The notes under the pieces were generated by a model, which saw nothing but the letters and a program-made list of their open reading frames with translations, ran no database searches and had not been told where the DNA came from. The translations under genes were made by a program, and so were the position numbers. 33,707 nucleotides of DNA from Neolecta irregularis DAH-3 (taxonomy: Eukaryota; Ascomycota; Neolectomycetes; Neolectales; Neolectaceae): positions 1-33,707 of the forward strand of contig LXFE01001507.1 of the NCBI GenBank assembly GCA_001929475.1, written 5' to 3'. Below are positions 31,878 to 33,707 of this stretch, piece after piece; the first letter of the stretch is position 1; the number at the start of each line of letters is the position of its first letter.

Positions 31878-33337
31878 ATGTCTTCTAGAGACAAAAAGAG
31901 TCTGGTCGCCAGTCTGCGCTGCCGGTTTAAGAGATCGCTGTCCTTCCAGAGCTCCAGGCCGTGCGAACCATATCTGACGCTGCCTGTTCCAGCGCCGATC
32001 GACGAAGGCATCGGTCTCCCAGATGAGAACTCGTCCCGTGTCGGTATTTCCCCAAAGCAACCTACCATCTCCTGATCCATAGAACTCCTCAGAGTCCTGC
32101 CTACCGAGATTACCCTCCATATATTTAGCCATCTAGACCGCTCGACCCTTCTTACTGCCTCCACCGTCTGCAAGCAGTTCAATACACTGGTCAACCAAAA
32201 CATCTATTGGAAGAGACTATACCTCTCACAACCGTTCTGGAGAGTCAAGCAGAATACCCCGAAATCCATCGACTGGAAAAAACTCTATATCAACCGTTTT
32301 GAACTTGAACGAAGATGGAAAAAAGGCCTGGCTAGCCCTAAATATGTCCGTGGTCATACGGACAGCGTCTATTGTGCACAATTTGATTGGTTTCATTTCA
32401 TTGAAAGGCTGTCTGTTGACCCAATTAGCGAAAAAATCATCTCGGGATCTCGGGATAAATCGATAAATATATGGGATCTGAAAACGGGACATTTGATTAA
32501 ATCGCTGGCTCGACCACAACATGATTCTCATACCGCAAGCGTACTATGTCTTCAATTCGACGATGAAATTATGGTTTCAGGAAGTTCAGATTATGGAATT
32601 ATTATTTGGGACATTCAAAAATTTCGGATTTTACGAAAGTTATTTGGTCATACTGCCGGTGTTCTTGACGTAAAACATAATTCCGGGACCATTGTTTCTT
32701 GTTCAAAAGATACCTCGATCATTGTATGGAGTCGTAAGGGAGATCTGATACGACGGCTGATGGGACACCGTGGACCGGTGAATGCTATCCAGCTTGCTGG
32801 AGAAATTGTTGTTAGCGCCAGTGGTGACGCGGTCATTAAGATGTGGAACACAGGCACTGGTGAGTGTCTCAAAGAGTTTCACGGTCATACGAGGGGCTTA
32901 GCGTGTCTTCAGTATGACCCTGTGTTGGGGCTTATCGCCAGTGGAGGCAACGATCAGACACTACGTATTTGGGTATATTCTTTTTACTTTCGAGAAGACG
33001 CTGAGGGCATAGGATTCCAAAACGGGCCAGGCAACTCATCTTTTGGAATCCCATCGGCAATTAGTTCGAACGTTGCATATGTCCAATGGTCGAATTGTTT
33101 CGGCAAGCTATGACCAATCCATCAAGGTACGTCATTTCTCCGAATGGTCTTTTCTCAGGGTTTAACTAGGTCTGGGATTACACTACTGGCCGCCTGGAAC
33201 TAGATTTTCCCAAATGGCACAACAGTTGGATATTTTCGGTACAAAGCAGTGCTGATCGGATAGTCAGTGCGAGTCAGGATCATTCTATTTTGGTTCTGAA
33301 TTTTGGGGAAGGCCTGGATCTCGGGTACATTGATTGA
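31878..33337 (+). CDS. F-box/WD40 protein, beta-TrCP/FWD-1 type
   Basis: Substrate receptor of an SCF ubiquitin ligase. Exons 31878-32043, 32083-32389, 32429-32972, 33013-33126 and 33170-33337 give 432 residues. The F-box (about residues 59-100) reads RVLPTEITLHIFSHLD and then YWKRLYLSQPFW. Seven WD repeats follow; typical blades are VSGSSDYGIIIWDI, VSCSKDTSIIVWS, VSASGDAVIKMWNT, IASGGNDQTLRIWD and VSASYDQSIKVWDY. The closest pattern is beta-TrCP, with SCSKD and GHR-x-VNAI blades; in Neurospora FWD-1 targets the clock protein FRQ. Met30 or Cdc4 types fit less well. Introns are 39, 39, 40 and 43 nt; splicing also creates the last two blades. The start chosen is MSSRDKKSL; a longer in-frame reading upstream is weak. 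Confidence 0.9.
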
Positions 33338-33707
33338 GGGATGTCTCTGGGCAGGGGCGGTAGCAGGGTCATCTCCAGAAATATTGTTGTTTAGCGCTGC
33401 ATTAGGTTGGCAACGTTCTTTTGTCTTTCTTTGGGGGTGTTCTTTGCGGGTCCTGGATAAAATAAAATTGCTGTGGGGGAATAGAAGACCTCAGACGCTA
33501 TGCCTCGGGTCGCACGGTGCGAGATGCAGCTATCTACTAGCGATTCATATCTTTTTCTTTTCTGGCAGGCAAATGTAGCTGGTGCTAGACGGATGTGTTT
33601 TTCGCAGGAAATAAAAGGCTCATCGGGGCACTGCAGGTGACTGACTCAACCGCCTCGGCCTTATAACAGGCCCTGCCCGCGCCCCGTCTTCCTTCCTCTC
33701 CCTAAAC
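33338..33707. other. Window end, no gene seen; TATA in a short hairpin
   Basis: No coding exon recognised. Near the end an inverted repeat GGCCT-TATAAC-AGGCC (33657-33672) puts a TATAA in a 6-nt loop, followed by C-rich DNA. This could be the core promoter of a gene to the right; the hairpin itself may be chance. Confidence 0.35.

Noticed and set aside
1-33707. CRISPR arrays, insertion sequences, phage or bacterial operons, viral genes
   Set aside because: None seen. Repeats are short tandem arrays without spacers, and all recognisable genes are eukaryotic nuclear genes with introns.

Overview
This window looks like nuclear DNA of an ascomycete fungus. All recognisable genes are eukaryotic, and several have a fungal domain set: a BAR-PH-GRAM-VASt sterol transfer protein of the Sip3/Lam type, a Vam7 SNARE, an FHA-forkhead factor, a Pek1/Mkk1-type MAPKK and a GPI-type fungal amylase homologue. 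The lineage cannot be fixed by eye. What stands out is the gene structure. Nearly every gene is cut by very short introns. In eleven genes whose complete exon chain I worked out by hand, and whose spliced length divides by three, 38 introns range from 32 to 55 nt with a median of 38 nt. Most start GTA/GTG, carry a CTRAY-like branch site and end at an AG only about 5-10 nt later. Because of this, no single reading frame shows a whole protein, and one gene (MED31) sits where there is no long frame at all.

Layout. 0.06-0.56 kb: ribosomal protein eS12 (minus), followed by a 15-bp tandem repeat. 0.67-0.98 kb: two tandem repeats. 1.04-1.44 kb: Mediator subunit Med31 (minus), divergent from 1.67-7.84 kb, the proteasome activator Blm10/PA200. 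7.84-8.86 kb: no secure gene. 8.86-9.66 kb: an intronless multi-pass membrane protein of unknown function. 9.70-10.60 kb: an ING-family PHD protein, convergent with the Vam7 SNARE (10.67-11.73 kb, minus). 12.09-16.28 kb: the Sip3/Lam sterol transporter, divergent from Vam7 across a repeat-rich intergene with two CACGTG sites. 16.83-19.16 kb: unrecognised nuclear-looking protein (minus). 19.36-21.06 kb: TPR-DnaJ co-chaperone (minus). 22.22-23.14 kb: EB1/Mal3. 23.61-25.49 kb: forkhead factor. 25.83-26.32 kb: incomplete unknown gene (minus). 26.96-28.78 kb: GPI-type GH13 amylase homologue. 28.92-29.80 kb: ribulose-phosphate 3-epimerase. 30.29-31.51 kb: MAPKK. 31.88-33.34 kb: F-box/WD40 protein of the beta-TrCP/FWD-1 type.

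The genes do not form a pathway cluster. This is an ordinary compact housekeeping region. A few pairs share a theme: Blm10 and the F-box protein act in protein turnover, Vam7 and Sip3/Lam at membranes, and the MAPKK and the amylase homologue in cell-wall biology. The points most worth a second look are the miniature introns, two GC-AG introns in the EB1 gene, an intron that interrupts the last zinc-binding Cys codon region of the PHD finger, a stop-free 33-nt intron in the amylase gene, loss of the conserved region-IV His in the same amylase, an FHA domain without its Ser-x-x-His core, and a Blm10 C-terminus with Phe in place of the usual Tyr.
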